A DNA stretch of 64,000 bases, taken from contig NZ_JOJL01000004.1 of the NCBI RefSeq assembly GCF_000721705.1, forward strand, positions 372,001-436,000, in the 5' to 3' direction. How positions within the stretch are numbered: the stretch's first letter is position 1; each line of letters begins with the position of its first letter. A program made the translations under genes and the position numbers. The stretch is from Actinoplanes subtropicus. GTDB lineage: Bacteria > Actinomycetota > Actinomycetes > Mycobacteriales > Micromonosporaceae. The notes beneath the pieces were generated by a model. The model worked only from the letters and a program-made list of their open reading frames with translations. It ran no database searches and was not told where the DNA came from. Shown in pieces: positions 26,488 through 34,608 of this stretch.

Positions 26488-27444
26488 ATGACGTCCGTCG
26501 CCGAGCAGACCACCTCCCGGCCCGAGGCGAAACCGCAGCCGTCCCGCAGCGCCCGCGGCCTCGCCTGGGCCCGCCGGGCGCCGCTGATGCCGGCCCTGGT
26601 CTTCATGATCATCGTGACCCAGCTGCCGTTCGTGGCCACCCTGGTCATCTCGTTCATGAACTGGAACGCCTACTACCCGGACGAGGTCGGCTTCGCCGGC
26701 TTCGACAACTTCAAACGGGTGTTCACCGACGTCAACATGCGCGACGCGGTGCTCACCACGATCTGGCTCACCGCCGGCGTCGTGATCATCAGCCTGCTCC
26801 TTGGGCTGGGCATCGCCCTGCTGCTCGACCGCAGGTTCCGCGGCCGCGGCGCGGTGCGGACCATGATGATCGCGCCGTTCCTGGTGGTCCCGGTGGCCGC
26901 CGCGCTGCTCTGGAAGCACGCCCTCTACAACCCGGAGTACGGCCTGTTCAACGGCGCGATCACATGGGTGTGGAAGCTCTTCGGCTCGGACCACCCGCCG
27001 CAGCCCGACTGGATCAGCAACATGCCGCTGTGGGCGGTCATCTTCGCCCTGGTCTGGCAGTGGACCCCGTTCATGATGCTGATCCTGCTGGCCGGCCTGC
27101 AGGGGCGTCCGCTCGACGTGATCGAGGCGGCCCGGATCGACGGCGCCAACGGCTGGCAGATCTTCCGCAGCATGACGCTCCCGCACCTGCGGCAGTACCT
27201 GGAACTGGGCGCGCTGCTCGGGTCGATCTACATCGTGCAGAACTTCGACGCGGTCTTCACGATCACGTCGGGCGGATTGGGTACGGCGAATCTCCCGTAC
27301 ACGATCTACCAGATCTTCTACCAGGCCCACGACTACGGCCGGGCCTCCGCGGCCGCCGTCATCGTGGTCCTCGGCACGATCATCATCGCGACGTTCGCGC
27401 TGCGGACCGTCTCGTCCCTCTTCAAGCAGGAGGCCGGCCGATGA
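26488..27444 (+). CDS. ABC sugar transporter permease (MalF type)
   Basis: 318-aa permease with six predicted helices. The EAA loop is EAARIDGANGWQIFRSMTLP, which contacts the ATPase. It starts 3 bp after the binding-protein stop. N-terminal about 30 residues are Ser/Arg-rich and cytoplasmic. No ATPase gene follows the operon, so a shared MsiK-type ATPase encoded elsewhere is expected, as in streptomycete sugar importers. Confidence 0.93.
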   Translation: MTSVAEQTTSRPEAKPQPSRSARGLAWARRAPLMPALVFMIIVTQLPFVATLVISFMNWNAYYPDEVGFAGFDNFKRVFTDVNMRDAVLTTIWLTAGVVIISLLLGLGIALLLDRRFRGRGAVRTMMIAPFLVVPVAAALLWKHALYNPEYGLFNGAITWVWKLFGSDHPPQPDWISNMPLWAVIFALVWQWTPFMMLILLAGLQGRPLDVIEAARIDGANGWQIFRSMTLPHLRQYLELGALLGSIYIVQNFDAVFTITSGGLGTANLPYTIYQIFYQAHDYGRASAAAVIVVLGTIIIATFALRTVSSLFKQEAGR

Positions 27445-28292
27445 GCGTGGTCGCTGTTCCGTCCGTTCCGAGGAAGAAGGACCGCGGCGGGCCCTGGCTG
27501 TCCCTGCTGGCCTGGGTGGTCGGCATCCTGTTCGTGCTGCCGGTGCTGTGGATGGTGCTGACCTCGTTCCACTCCGAGGCGGATGCGGCCACCAACCCGC
27601 CCAAGGTCTTTGCCCCACTGACGCTCGACGGGTACCGCGAGTTCTTCTCCGGGGGCGCCTCGCCGTGGCCGCCCTTGCTCAACAGCCTCACGGCGAGCAT
27701 CCTGTCGACGGTCCTCGTGCTCCTGTTGTGCTTCCCCGCCGCGTACGCCCTCAGCATCAAACCCGTGCGCAAGTGGACCGACGTGCTGTTCTTCTTCCTC
27801 AGCACGAAGATGTTGCCGGTGGTGGCCGGTCTCCTGCCGCTGTACCTGTTCGCGCAGAAGGCTGGGCTGCTCGACAACATCTGGCTGCTGATCATCTTCT
27901 ACACCTCGATGAACCTGCCGATCGCGGTCTGGATGATGCGCTCGTTCCTCTCCGAGGTGCCGGTCGAGATGCTCGAGGCCGCCTCGGTCGACGGCGCCGG
28001 CCTGAGCAAGACGCTACGCTCGGTGATCGCCCCGGTGGTCATGCCGGGCATCGCCGCGACCGCGCTGATCTGCTTCATCTTCAGCTGGAACGAACTGCTG
28101 TTCGCCCGGGTGCTGACCGCCACCGTGGCCGAGACCGCGCCGGTGTTCCTGACCGGGTTCGTCACCAGCCAGGGGTTGTTCCTCGCCCAGCTGTGCGCGG
28201 CCGCGTTCGTGGTGTCGCTGCCGGTGCTGGTGGCCGGCTTCGCCGCCCAGGACAAGCTGGTGCAGGGCTTGTCCCTCGGCTCCGTCAAGTAG
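27441..28292 (+). CDS. ABC sugar transporter permease (MalG type)
   Basis: 283-aa inner-membrane permease with six helices and EAA loop EAASVDGAGLSKTLRSVIAP. Its ATG overlaps the upstream stop (ATGA). The C-terminal AAFVVSLPVLVAGFAAQDKL and final GLSLGSVK are typical of polyol-transport MalG-like permeases. It ends the operon. No LacI regulator is next to the operon and I see no LacI operator in front of it. Confidence 0.93.
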   Translation: MSVVAVPSVPRKKDRGGPWLSLLAWVVGILFVLPVLWMVLTSFHSEADAATNPPKVFAPLTLDGYREFFSGGASPWPPLLNSLTASILSTVLVLLLCFPAAYALSIKPVRKWTDVLFFFLSTKMLPVVAGLLPLYLFAQKAGLLDNIWLLIIFYTSMNLPIAVWMMRSFLSEVPVEMLEAASVDGAGLSKTLRSVIAPVVMPGIAATALICFIFSWNELLFARVLTATVAETAPVFLTGFVTSQGLFLAQLCAAAFVVSLPVLVAGFAAQDKLVQGLSLGSVK

Positions 28293-28410
28293 CGCCCGGG
28301 TTCTCCGCGCCGTCCGTAGGACCAGGCGCCGGTAGCGGCACAGCCACCTTTTCTGCGGATTTCCGGGGACAAGCCGGAACCTTCCGTACGCCTGGCTCGT
28401 CCAACCGGGC

Positions 28411-29280
28411 ATGACTCGTCTCCGCGGCACCCTCTTGGCCGCAACCGTTCCCCTCTTCTTGCTCAGCGCCTGCGCCGGGAACGCACCGGCGGGCGCTTCG
28501 GACACGCACGCCACCGAGAGCGCCTCCGTCCCCGCGGATGCGAACACGCTGGTGATCCGCGTCGAGTCCGTGGGCGGGTTCGTCCCCGCCGAGATGACCG
28601 TCGGCCGCATCCCCGCCGTCAGCGTCTACGGTGACGGCCGGCTGATCACCGAGGGCCCGCACGCCATGATCTACCCGGCCCGGTCGCTGCCCAACATCCA
28701 GGAGCAGCTGCTCACGCCGGAGTTCGTGCAGGATCTCGTACGGCAGGGCAGGGAGGCCGGCGTGCGCAACGGCGCCGACTTCGGCAGCCCGAACATCGCC
28801 GACGCCCCGTCGACCCGGGTGACGGTCGGCGACCAGTCGGTGAGCGTGGTCGCGCTGAACGAGGCCCAGCCGACCGACCCGCGCCTGACCGTCGCGCAGC
28901 GCACGGCGCGGACCAAGCTGGCCACGTACGTGCGGACGGTGGAGGGTCTCTCCGGGGCCGAGGGCGTGGCCAAGCCGGTCGCCTACCAGCCCACCACGGT
29001 CGCCGTGCTGGCCCGCAAATACGTCCCGCCGCAGTCCTCCGAGCCGTCGACGAAGCCGCAGGCGTGGCCCGGCCCGGCGCTGCCCGGCGACATGCTGAAC
29101 ACGAACATCGGCATCGGCTGCGTCGCGGCCACCGGCGCCGACAAGGACAAGGTGCTGGCCGCGGCCAAGGACTCCACCGTGATCACCCCCTGGACCAGCG
29201 GCGGCAGCCAGTGGGCCGTCACCTTCCGGCCGCTGCTGCCGGACGAGCAGGGGTGCGCCGCGCTGAAGGGGGCGCGGTGA
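28411..29280 (+). CDS. Putative lipoprotein, unknown function
   Basis: 289-aa exported protein with lipobox LLSACAGN after a short hydrophobic signal. The mature part begins with a Ser/Ala linker, then LVIRVESVGGFVPAEMTVGR and VSVYGDGRLITEGPHAMIYP, a beta-rich start seen in unassigned actinobacterial lipoproteins. Two Cys near the C-terminus (GIGCVAA, EQGCAAL) may pair. No catalytic motif recognised. It stands 118 bp after the sugar permease, so it is probably separate, and a strong hairpin follows. Confidence 0.8.
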   Translation: MTRLRGTLLAATVPLFLLSACAGNAPAGASDTHATESASVPADANTLVIRVESVGGFVPAEMTVGRIPAVSVYGDGRLITEGPHAMIYPARSLPNIQEQLLTPEFVQDLVRQGREAGVRNGADFGSPNIADAPSTRVTVGDQSVSVVALNEAQPTDPRLTVAQRTARTKLATYVRTVEGLSGAEGVAKPVAYQPTTVAVLARKYVPPQSSEPSTKPQAWPGPALPGDMLNTNIGIGCVAATGADKDKVLAAAKDSTVITPWTSGGSQWAVTFRPLLPDEQGCAALKGAR

Positions 29281-29328
29281 CACCCATCGGGGAACCGCCG
29301 GAGCGCGCGGAACCCGGGGGAGAGGGAA

Positions 29329-29366
29329 GCGGGCCGGAACGGGGTGGTGCCCCCGTTCCGGCCCGC
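29329..29366. terminator. Hairpin terminator after lipoprotein
   Basis: Perfect 16-bp arms GCGGGCCGGAACGGGG / CCCCGTTCCGGCCCGC, 6-nt loop, about 50 bp after the lipoprotein stop and 42 bp before the next ATG. Confidence 0.8.
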
Positions 29367-29407
29367 ACCCCCTGCCGCCCGCCGGTCACCCGGCGTAGCC
29401 TGGCCAA

Positions 29408-30370
29408 ATGAAAGTCGTGGTCGTCGGCGGCAGCGGGCACATCGGCACCTTCCTGATCCCCCGGCTGGTCCGCGCCGGCCACGAGGTGGTCAACGTGAGC
29501 CGGGGCAAGAGGTCCAGCTACGCCGAGGACCCGGCCTGGGAGCAGGTCAGCCAGGTGACCGCGGACCGGGAGGACGAGACCTTCGACGACCGCGTCGCCG
29601 GCCTGCGGCCCGACGTCGTGGTCGACCTGATCTGCTTCACGCTTCCCTCGGCGACCAGCCTGGTCGAGCGGCTGCGCGGCGAGACCGGCCACCTGCTGCA
29701 CTGCGGCTCGATCTGGCGGGCCGGCCCGAGCCGCCGGGTGCCGGTCACCGAGGAGGACGCGCCACCGCCGATCGGCGAGTACGGCATCGCGAAGGACGCC
29801 ATCGCCCGCATGCTGAAGGACGAGACCCGGGCCGGCGGGCTGGCCACGACGTCGCTGCACCCCGGTCACATCGTCGGGCCGGGCTGGCACCCGATCGGCC
29901 CGCTCGGCAACCTCGACCCCGCGGTCTGGCGGAGGCTGTCGGCCGGCGAGCCCCTCGACGTGCCGGGGATCGGCACGGAGTTCATGCACCACGTCCACGC
30001 CGACGACGTGGCCCAGGCATTCGAGGCCGCCATCGACCGGCGGGAGGCCGCGGCGGGCGAGGATTTCTCGGTGGTGGCGCCGTCCGCGCTGAACGTCCGC
30101 GGGTACGCCGAGATCGCGGCATCGTGGTTCGGCCGGAAGGCCGCCCTGCGCACGGTGACCTGGGAGGAGTTCCGCGGCCGGACCGAACCGGAGGCGGCGC
30201 AGGCCAGCTGGGAGCACCTGGTCCGCGACCACTACTTCAGCATCGACAAGGCGCGGCGGGTGCTCGGGTATGCGCCGCGCTACCAGCCGGAGGAGGCGGT
30301 GCTGGAGTCGATCCGGTGGCTCATCGACAACGGGGAGCTGGAGGTCGCGAACCCGCTGGCGGTGCTATGA
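29408..30370 (+). CDS. NAD-dependent epimerase/dehydratase-like extended SDR
   Basis: 320-aa Rossmann protein. GGSGHIGTFLIPRL is the N-terminal nucleotide-binding motif and YGIAKDA supplies the Tyr-x-x-x-Lys pair. HPGHIVGPGWHPIGP and FMHHVHADDVAQAFEAAI are typical of atypical extended SDRs of the NAD-dependent epimerase group. The substrate is not recognisable and no sugar pathway genes are adjacent. Its stop overlaps the convergent membrane-protein stop by 6 bp. Confidence 0.88.
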   Translation: MKVVVVGGSGHIGTFLIPRLVRAGHEVVNVSRGKRSSYAEDPAWEQVSQVTADREDETFDDRVAGLRPDVVVDLICFTLPSATSLVERLRGETGHLLHCGSIWRAGPSRRVPVTEEDAPPPIGEYGIAKDAIARMLKDETRAGGLATTSLHPGHIVGPGWHPIGPLGNLDPAVWRRLSAGEPLDVPGIGTEFMHHVHADDVAQAFEAAIDRREAAAGEDFSVVAPSALNVRGYAEIAASWFGRKAALRTVTWEEFRGRTEPEAAQASWEHLVRDHYFSIDKARRVLGYAPRYQPEEAVLESIRWLIDNGELEVANPLAVL

Positions 30371-31804
30371 GCCGGACGGGAGGTGCTGGACGGCGACGAT
30401 GCCGGGCATGTTCCTGACCTCGTTGGCCATCCCGCCGAACAGGCCGGGGCTGGCCAGGTCGACGCTCCAGTACCACGGCAGCGTCCGCTCGGCGCCGGCG
30501 GCGAGCCGGTCGTGGCCGCAGAAGGCGTCCGCGAAGCCGGGGGTCGGCGCGCCGCTGAAGGTGTAGCCGCCGCCGAAGGCGCGCCGGAAGGCCGCCTCGA
30601 TCAGGTTGCGTTCCTCGGCGGGGGTGGCGGGGTCGATGAAGACGCGGGAGCGGTAGCTCAGGCGTGCGCTCGGCGGGTCCACGACCCCGGACGGCACCGT
30701 CGGCGTGCAGGAGCCGGCGGCCAGGCGCCCGGTGTCCGCCCGGTAGAGGCCCAGGCCCAGCACGATCGTCCCGGCGGCGACCAGCGCGGCGAGCGCCCGG
30801 TGCGACCGTGGCTTCTTCAGGACGACCGCCGCGACCATCAGGGCCGCCACGAGGCCGGCGAGGACGGCCGGTCCGGTGCCGAGGTAGGCGAGTCCCTGCC
30901 AGAACGGCGCGGCGGTCTCGTCCGCCGTGCCGCTGCCGGGGAGCGCGAGCAGGGCGGCGGGCAGGATGCCGAGCAGGCAGCAGACCGCGCCGGCCACGCC
31001 CAGCGCCGCGGCCGGTCGCGACCGCACCCGGCGGCTCATCCAGCCGGTGAGCAGCCAGGAAAGCGCCGCGGCGAGCAGGCCGCCGAGCCAGGCGACACCC
31101 GTCACCCACCACGGCGGGCGATGCCAGATGGCGTACGTCGCGTTGCCGTCGCCGTCGTACCACGGAGCACCGGGCCGGAGGTAGTCGGTGAAGTGCAGTG
31201 CCAGGCCGCCGCGCTCGGCGGTGAACCCCTCGGCCCGGTCGGCGGGATTCGCCCCGACCATATCCGTCTCGTCCAGCGGCGGGTCGACGCCGGTGATGGT
31301 CCAGCCGGACGCCTCGAGCCGGGACCGGGCGGCGGCGGTGTAGCCGGCGACGTCCCGGGTGGCCGGCGTGGACTTGACCCAGGAGACGGCGTACCCGTAC
31401 TCGATGCCCTCGCCGTCGCCCTGGGTGACGATCTTCGCGGCGTCGCTGCCGCCCCACACCGTCAGGCCGGGGAAGACGGTCTCGTTGAGCTCGGCCGCCT
31501 CGGCGCCCACCGGCAGCGACCCGACGGCCTCGAGGCCCAGCCGGCCGGCGGCGCCGGCCCCGAGGAAGCCGGCGGCCAGCGCGATGAGCAGCGCCAGCAC
31601 GACGATTCCCCGGCTGCGGGGCCGGCCGAGCCGCGCCCGCAGGCCGTGCCGGACCAGGTTGACCACTTCGGACGGGGCCGGGCGGCGCCGGCCGGGCGGC
31701 GCGCACTCGATCAGCGTGCCCAGCAACTCGTCGCGCCGGGGCCCGGGCGGGTAAAACCGGAGCAGCCGGCGGTAGGCGCGGACGAGCCGCTGGTCGTCGG
31801 TCAC
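30365..31804 (-). CDS. Polytopic membrane protein coupled to PadR
   Basis: 479-aa protein. The N-terminal cytoplasmic segment (VRAYRRLLRFYPPGPRRDEL) is the element seen in membrane proteins encoded next to PadR regulators. It is followed by a helix (about 67-90), a long extracytoplasmic domain, a group of four helices in the middle and a final soluble domain ending VRNMPGIVAVQHLPSGS. Function unknown. The GTG at 31804 overlaps the PadR stop (GTGA), so translation is coupled; a tandem GTG at 31807 is equally possible. Confidence 0.82.
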   Translation of the reverse strand: MTDDQRLVRAYRRLLRFYPPGPRRDELLGTLIECAPPGRRRPAPSEVVNLVRHGLRARLGRPRSRGIVVLALLIALAAGFLGAGAAGRLGLEAVGSLPVGAEAAELNETVFPGLTVWGGSDAAKIVTQGDGEGIEYGYAVSWVKSTPATRDVAGYTAAARSRLEASGWTITGVDPPLDETDMVGANPADRAEGFTAERGGLALHFTDYLRPGAPWYDGDGNATYAIWHRPPWWVTGVAWLGGLLAAALSWLLTGWMSRRVRSRPAAALGVAGAVCCLLGILPAALLALPGSGTADETAAPFWQGLAYLGTGPAVLAGLVAALMVAAVVLKKPRSHRALAALVAAGTIVLGLGLYRADTGRLAAGSCTPTVPSGVVDPPSARLSYRSRVFIDPATPAEERNLIEAAFRRAFGGGYTFSGAPTPGFADAFCGHDRLAAGAERTLPWYWSVDLASPGLFGGMANEVRNMPGIVAVQHLPSGS

Positions 31805-32148
31805 CACGCCGGGCGCCCGGCCGTTCCGTGCCCGAAGCGTTTGAGCTGGGCGGCCGCGGCGTCGGCGCTGGCCCGCAGGCGCTCGGTCTCGGCGCCCAGC
31901 GCGGTCGCGCCCGGCTGGGTGAGCCGGTAGTAGCGCCGGGTCCGGCCGTCGACGATCTCCTCCCGGTCGACCTCGACCAGCCCCTCGTCCGCCAGCCGGT
32001 CGAGCGCGGCGTAGAGGGTGCCGGGCTGCAGGGTGACCCGGCCGCCGGACAACGCGGCGGCCTCGCGGATCACCCCGTACCCATGCCTCGCCTCGGAAGC
32101 CAGAGCGGTGAGGATCCAGAAGGTGGGTTCACGCATCGACGCGGCCAT
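31801..32148 (-). CDS. PadR family transcriptional regulator
   Basis: 115-aa winged-helix regulator: MREPTFWILTALASEARHGY, then LQPGTLYAALDRLADEGLVE and RRYYRLTQPG, the PadR fold with a short C-terminal dimer helix. PadR proteins repress their own operon and respond to small molecules or cell-envelope stress. Here it surely controls the coupled membrane protein. Its start lies inside the 3' end of the caspase reading frame on the same strand. Confidence 0.93.
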   Translation of the reverse strand: MAASMREPTFWILTALASEARHGYGVIREAAALSGGRVTLQPGTLYAALDRLADEGLVEVDREEIVDGRTRRYYRLTQPGATALGAETERLRASADAAAAQLKRFGHGTAGRPAW

Positions 32149-33062
32149 ACGGGCAATATATAGATCATCTTAGTACGTGGCAAGGAGCCGAGATCAGCGA
32201 GGGCCCGGACCGCCTCCAGCCGCAACACGCGCCGGTCGCTGGCCAGGTCCGAGCGGATCTCGTCGGGCAGCACGGCGGGGCGCACGCTGCGGGCGACCAC
32301 GAGCGGGCCCGTCGACTCGTATGCCCACTTGCGCGGCACCTGGCCCACTTGAGCTTCCCGTACGCGCTGGGAGGCGTGCTCGAACAACTCGTCGACCGAG
32401 ATCTCGCCGTCGTGGTCGAGGTCGGCCGCCCCGGTCCGCAGCCCCCGCACGAGTGCCTCGGTGAACACCGACGGCTGCGCCTCGTACGAGGTGATCCGGC
32501 CGCCCTCGAACGAGTACTCGGTGGCGCTCGACGCCGTCAGCACGACCCGGCCCGTGCCGCCGCCCCGGAACGCGTCGGCAATGTGCACGCTCCGGTCGGC
32601 GCGGACCGCCGTGTCGTGGGCGAACGCGCCGCTGTAGCAACAGTCCAGGACGAGCAGGACCGAGCGGGACGCGGATTCGCCCATCTGCTCGGAGACGAAC
32701 GAGGCGGGCAGGCCGGTGGCCGCCAGCGCGCTCAGTTCGGTGTCGGCGGCGGCGAGATAGCGGCGGCCCCGCTGATCCTTCAGGCCGTGGCAGGAGAAAT
32801 GCAGCAGCAGTACGTCGTCGGGGCCGCGGTCGGCGAAGAAGGCCGCGACCCGGCGGCGCAGCACGGCCTCGTCGGCGTCGGTGAGCGTGTCGACCTCGAA
32901 CGCCCCGATCGCCGGCGCGCCGAGGACGTCGGCCAGCGCACGGATGTCCGGAACCGGCGACCGTAACCGGCTGAGCCCCGGATCGCGGTAGGCCGCGTTC
33001 GCGACCAGCAGCGCGCTGCGCCGGCCGGCCGGGGCCGGCCGACCCGTTACGCCACCCGCCAC
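32070..33062 (-). CDS. Caspase-like (peptidase C14) protein, apparently truncated
   Basis: 330-aa ORF from GTG 33062. The caspase p20-like domain (about residues 12-250) has the catalytic His92 in LLLHFSCHGLKD and Cys142 in VLDCCYSGAF, both intact. YEAQPSVFTEALVRGLRTG and DLDHDGEISVDELFEHASQR are typical of bacterial caspases in conflict systems. After a linker (LPDEIRSDLASDRRVLRLEA) where a HEAT or other partner domain would begin, the last 45 residues are read from the PadR promoter and start region and look non-native. So the C-terminal domain seems deleted, with the junction near 32185. It follows the EACC1 gene by 42 bp. Confidence 0.85.
   Translation of the reverse strand: MAGGVTGRPAPAGRRSALLVANAAYRDPGLSRLRSPVPDIRALADVLGAPAIGAFEVDTLTDADEAVLRRRVAAFFADRGPDDVLLLHFSCHGLKDQRGRRYLAAADTELSALAATGLPASFVSEQMGESASRSVLLVLDCCYSGAFAHDTAVRADRSVHIADAFRGGGTGRVVLTASSATEYSFEGGRITSYEAQPSVFTEALVRGLRTGAADLDHDGEISVDELFEHASQRVREAQVGQVPRKWAYESTGPLVVARSVRPAVLPDEIRSDLASDRRVLRLEAVRALADLGSLPRTKMIYILPVWPRRCVNPPSGSSPLWLPRRGMGTG
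32149..32178 (-). promoter_or_regulatory. AT-rich PadR promoter/operator candidate
   Basis: CAATATATAGATCATCTTAG (plus strand, 32154-32173) is a rare AT-rich patch just before the PadR start and fits an autoregulated PadR promoter with TATATA near the -10. It lies inside the caspase reading frame. Confidence 0.5.
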
Positions 33063-33104
33063 GACGGAGACACTGATCCGCTGCCGCCGCGGATGCTGGG
33101 ACTG

Positions 33105-33365
33105 TCAGCGCCGGACGAAGTCGGCGACCTGGGCGGCCTCCGCCGCCGCGGACAACCCGGTGAGCAGGAAGCCGACACCGGCGGCGATCAGCTCGACGGC
33201 CCTGGTCCCCTCGGGGGCAGGCCCTGCGGCCACCCGGTCGACACCGGGAATGCCCGACGCCAGCAGCTCCCGGCGCAGGTGGAGGGCGAGCTCCTCCACC
33301 TCCGCCGGATCCACATCGGCCGCCGCCGACGTGATCCGCAGGGAGATCCCGGTCTCGTCGGTCAT
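33105..33365 (-). CDS. EACC1-like effector-associated component
   Basis: 86-aa protein starting ATG 33365. Layout: a first strand ISLRITSA, an acidic stretch and helix ELALHLRRELLAS, VDRVAAGPAPEGTRAVELIA, and a hydrophobic helix GVGFLLTGLSAAAEAAQVAD. The GPAPEGT...E linker and hydrophobic helix match EACC1 proteins, which in comparative surveys of bacterial conflict systems are encoded with variable effectors such as caspases or trypsins. It ends right after the helix, whereas members usually continue with a further beta hairpin, so it may be shortened. The caspase gene directly follows. Confidence 0.7.
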   Translation of the reverse strand: MTDETGISLRITSAAADVDPAEVEELALHLRRELLASGIPGVDRVAAGPAPEGTRAVELIAAGVGFLLTGLSAAAEAAQVADFVRR

Positions 33366-33447
33366 CGGACCTCCGATCGCAGTGGTCGCGCGATCGTAAC
33401 GTGACCGGCCCGCCGATGGTGTCGGCTATCTGCGGCCGACGGCCCGG

Positions 33448-34083
33448 TCACCCGCCGGCGACGGTCCAGCGCTCGTCGTGGCGGGCCAGATGCAGCGGCC
33501 GGCGGCTGCGCCAGCCGTGACGCTCCAGGTCGGGCGTCTCCTGGAGCGCGGTGACCGGCCCCAGGCAGAGCCACGCCACCGGCCGCACGCCGGCCGGGAC
33601 ACCGAGCAGGTCCCGCAGGAAGTCCTCCCGGTAGAAGGACACCCAGCCCACGCCGAGCCGCTCGGCGGTGGCCGCCAGCCAGAGGTTCTGGATGGCCAGG
33701 CACACCGAGTACAGGCCGGCGTCGGCGATCGCGTGCCGGCCCAGCACGGCGGGACCGCCGCGCCGCGGGTCGTAGGTGACCACGATCGAGAGCGTTGACT
33801 CCAGGACCCCGTCGATCTTGATACGGGCGAACCGGGCGGCCGCCTCCGCCGTCAGGCCGGCGGCGTACACCGTACGTTCGTAGCAGACGTGCTCGTGGAA
33901 CGCCTCCCGCACCGCCCGGTCCCGGATGACGACGAAGTCCCACGGCTGGGACAGGCCGACGCTGGGCGCGGCGTGCGCGGCGGTCAGGATGCGGTCGAGC
34001 GTGGCGTCCGGGACCGGCTCGCCGGTGAACTCGCCACGCACGTCGCGGCGGCGGTGAATGATCTCGTACAGGTCGTGCGTCAT
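33448..34083 (-). CDS. bluB: 5,6-dimethylbenzimidazole synthase
   Basis: 211-aa nitroreductase-fold BluB, which makes the lower ligand of vitamin B12 from FMNH2. IIHRRRDVRGEFTGEPVPDA, AHAAPSVGLSQPWDFVVIRD and LGVGWVSFYREDFLRDLLGV are family marks. I chose ATG 34083. The longer frame upstream is the transcribed riboswitch, not protein. The cobalamin riboswitch in front shows feedback control by B12. No other cobalamin genes are in the window. Confidence 0.93.
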   Translation of the reverse strand: MTHDLYEIIHRRRDVRGEFTGEPVPDATLDRILTAAHAAPSVGLSQPWDFVVIRDRAVREAFHEHVCYERTVYAAGLTAEAAARFARIKIDGVLESTLSIVVTYDPRRGGPAVLGRHAIADAGLYSVCLAIQNLWLAATAERLGVGWVSFYREDFLRDLLGVPAGVRPVAWLCLGPVTALQETPDLERHGWRSRRPLHLARHDERWTVAGG

Positions 34084-34132
34084 GGGCAGGCTCCCGCTGC
34101 GCTCATGCCCCGGGCACGCCGGGGCCGTCAGG

Positions 34133-34332
34133 CGCGAGGCCGGTCTTCGGACTCCCGGATCGTCACCGCACCGCCCGCCTTCCCAGCCCCTTGGGCCAGT
34201 GGCTGCGCAAACGCGCGTGGGCGGCAGCTCCCCGGTCACCGCGGCGGGCCCGTGCCGGATTCGCACCGGCTTCCCGATTCTCCCGGGCCGTCGCCGGCCC
34301 GGGCACCTCGCAACAAGTTCATGCCGGTCCGT
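34133..34332 (-). ncRNA. Cobalamin riboswitch controlling bluB
   Basis: The minus strand reads AAGCCGGTGCGAATCCGGCA (about 34256-34275), the hallmark L5/B12-box region, then CGGGCCCGCC, GCAGCCACTGGCCCA and GGGCTGGGAAGGCGGG, in the canonical order of the adenosylcobalamin aptamer. The 5' boundary is about 34332 (GTGCCCGGG stem before it) and the 3' end about 34133. Known mechanism is repression of downstream genes when B12 is bound; in actinomycetes usually at translation. It lies 50-250 nt upstream of bluB. Confidence 0.92.
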
Positions 34333-34608
34333 ACGCTACCCGCCGGCCGACGCCGTACGCGGCAAGGGTCTTGATCATGGCGGTCCCGTCCGAACGCCGG
34401 CCAGCGGTATCGGCGGTTGCCGGCCGCCGATCCTCTGTGCTGGCCCGTATTCGCGGGCGGCGAGCGTTTCGGGCGGTCGATTTCGCCGCGGTGGACAAAT
34501 GACGCGGTATCCCAGCATGGCCGGTCCCCGGAGAAGCCGGGCCTGAATATCGGCCGGGAAGTCCGGGACGCTCTACGTGTTGCCCAACGAGCTTCAGGGA
34601 GGGTCGCC
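34333..34608. other. Divergent intergenic region, riboswitch / SDR
   Basis: 276 bp with no supported gene. It must hold the bluB transcript promoter (minus) and the SDR promoter (plus). I see no clear operator. Confidence 0.5.

Noticed and set aside
34084..34266. N-terminal extension of BluB
   Set aside because: The open frame there is the cobalamin riboswitch RNA read by chance; BluB similarity starts at the ATG 34083.
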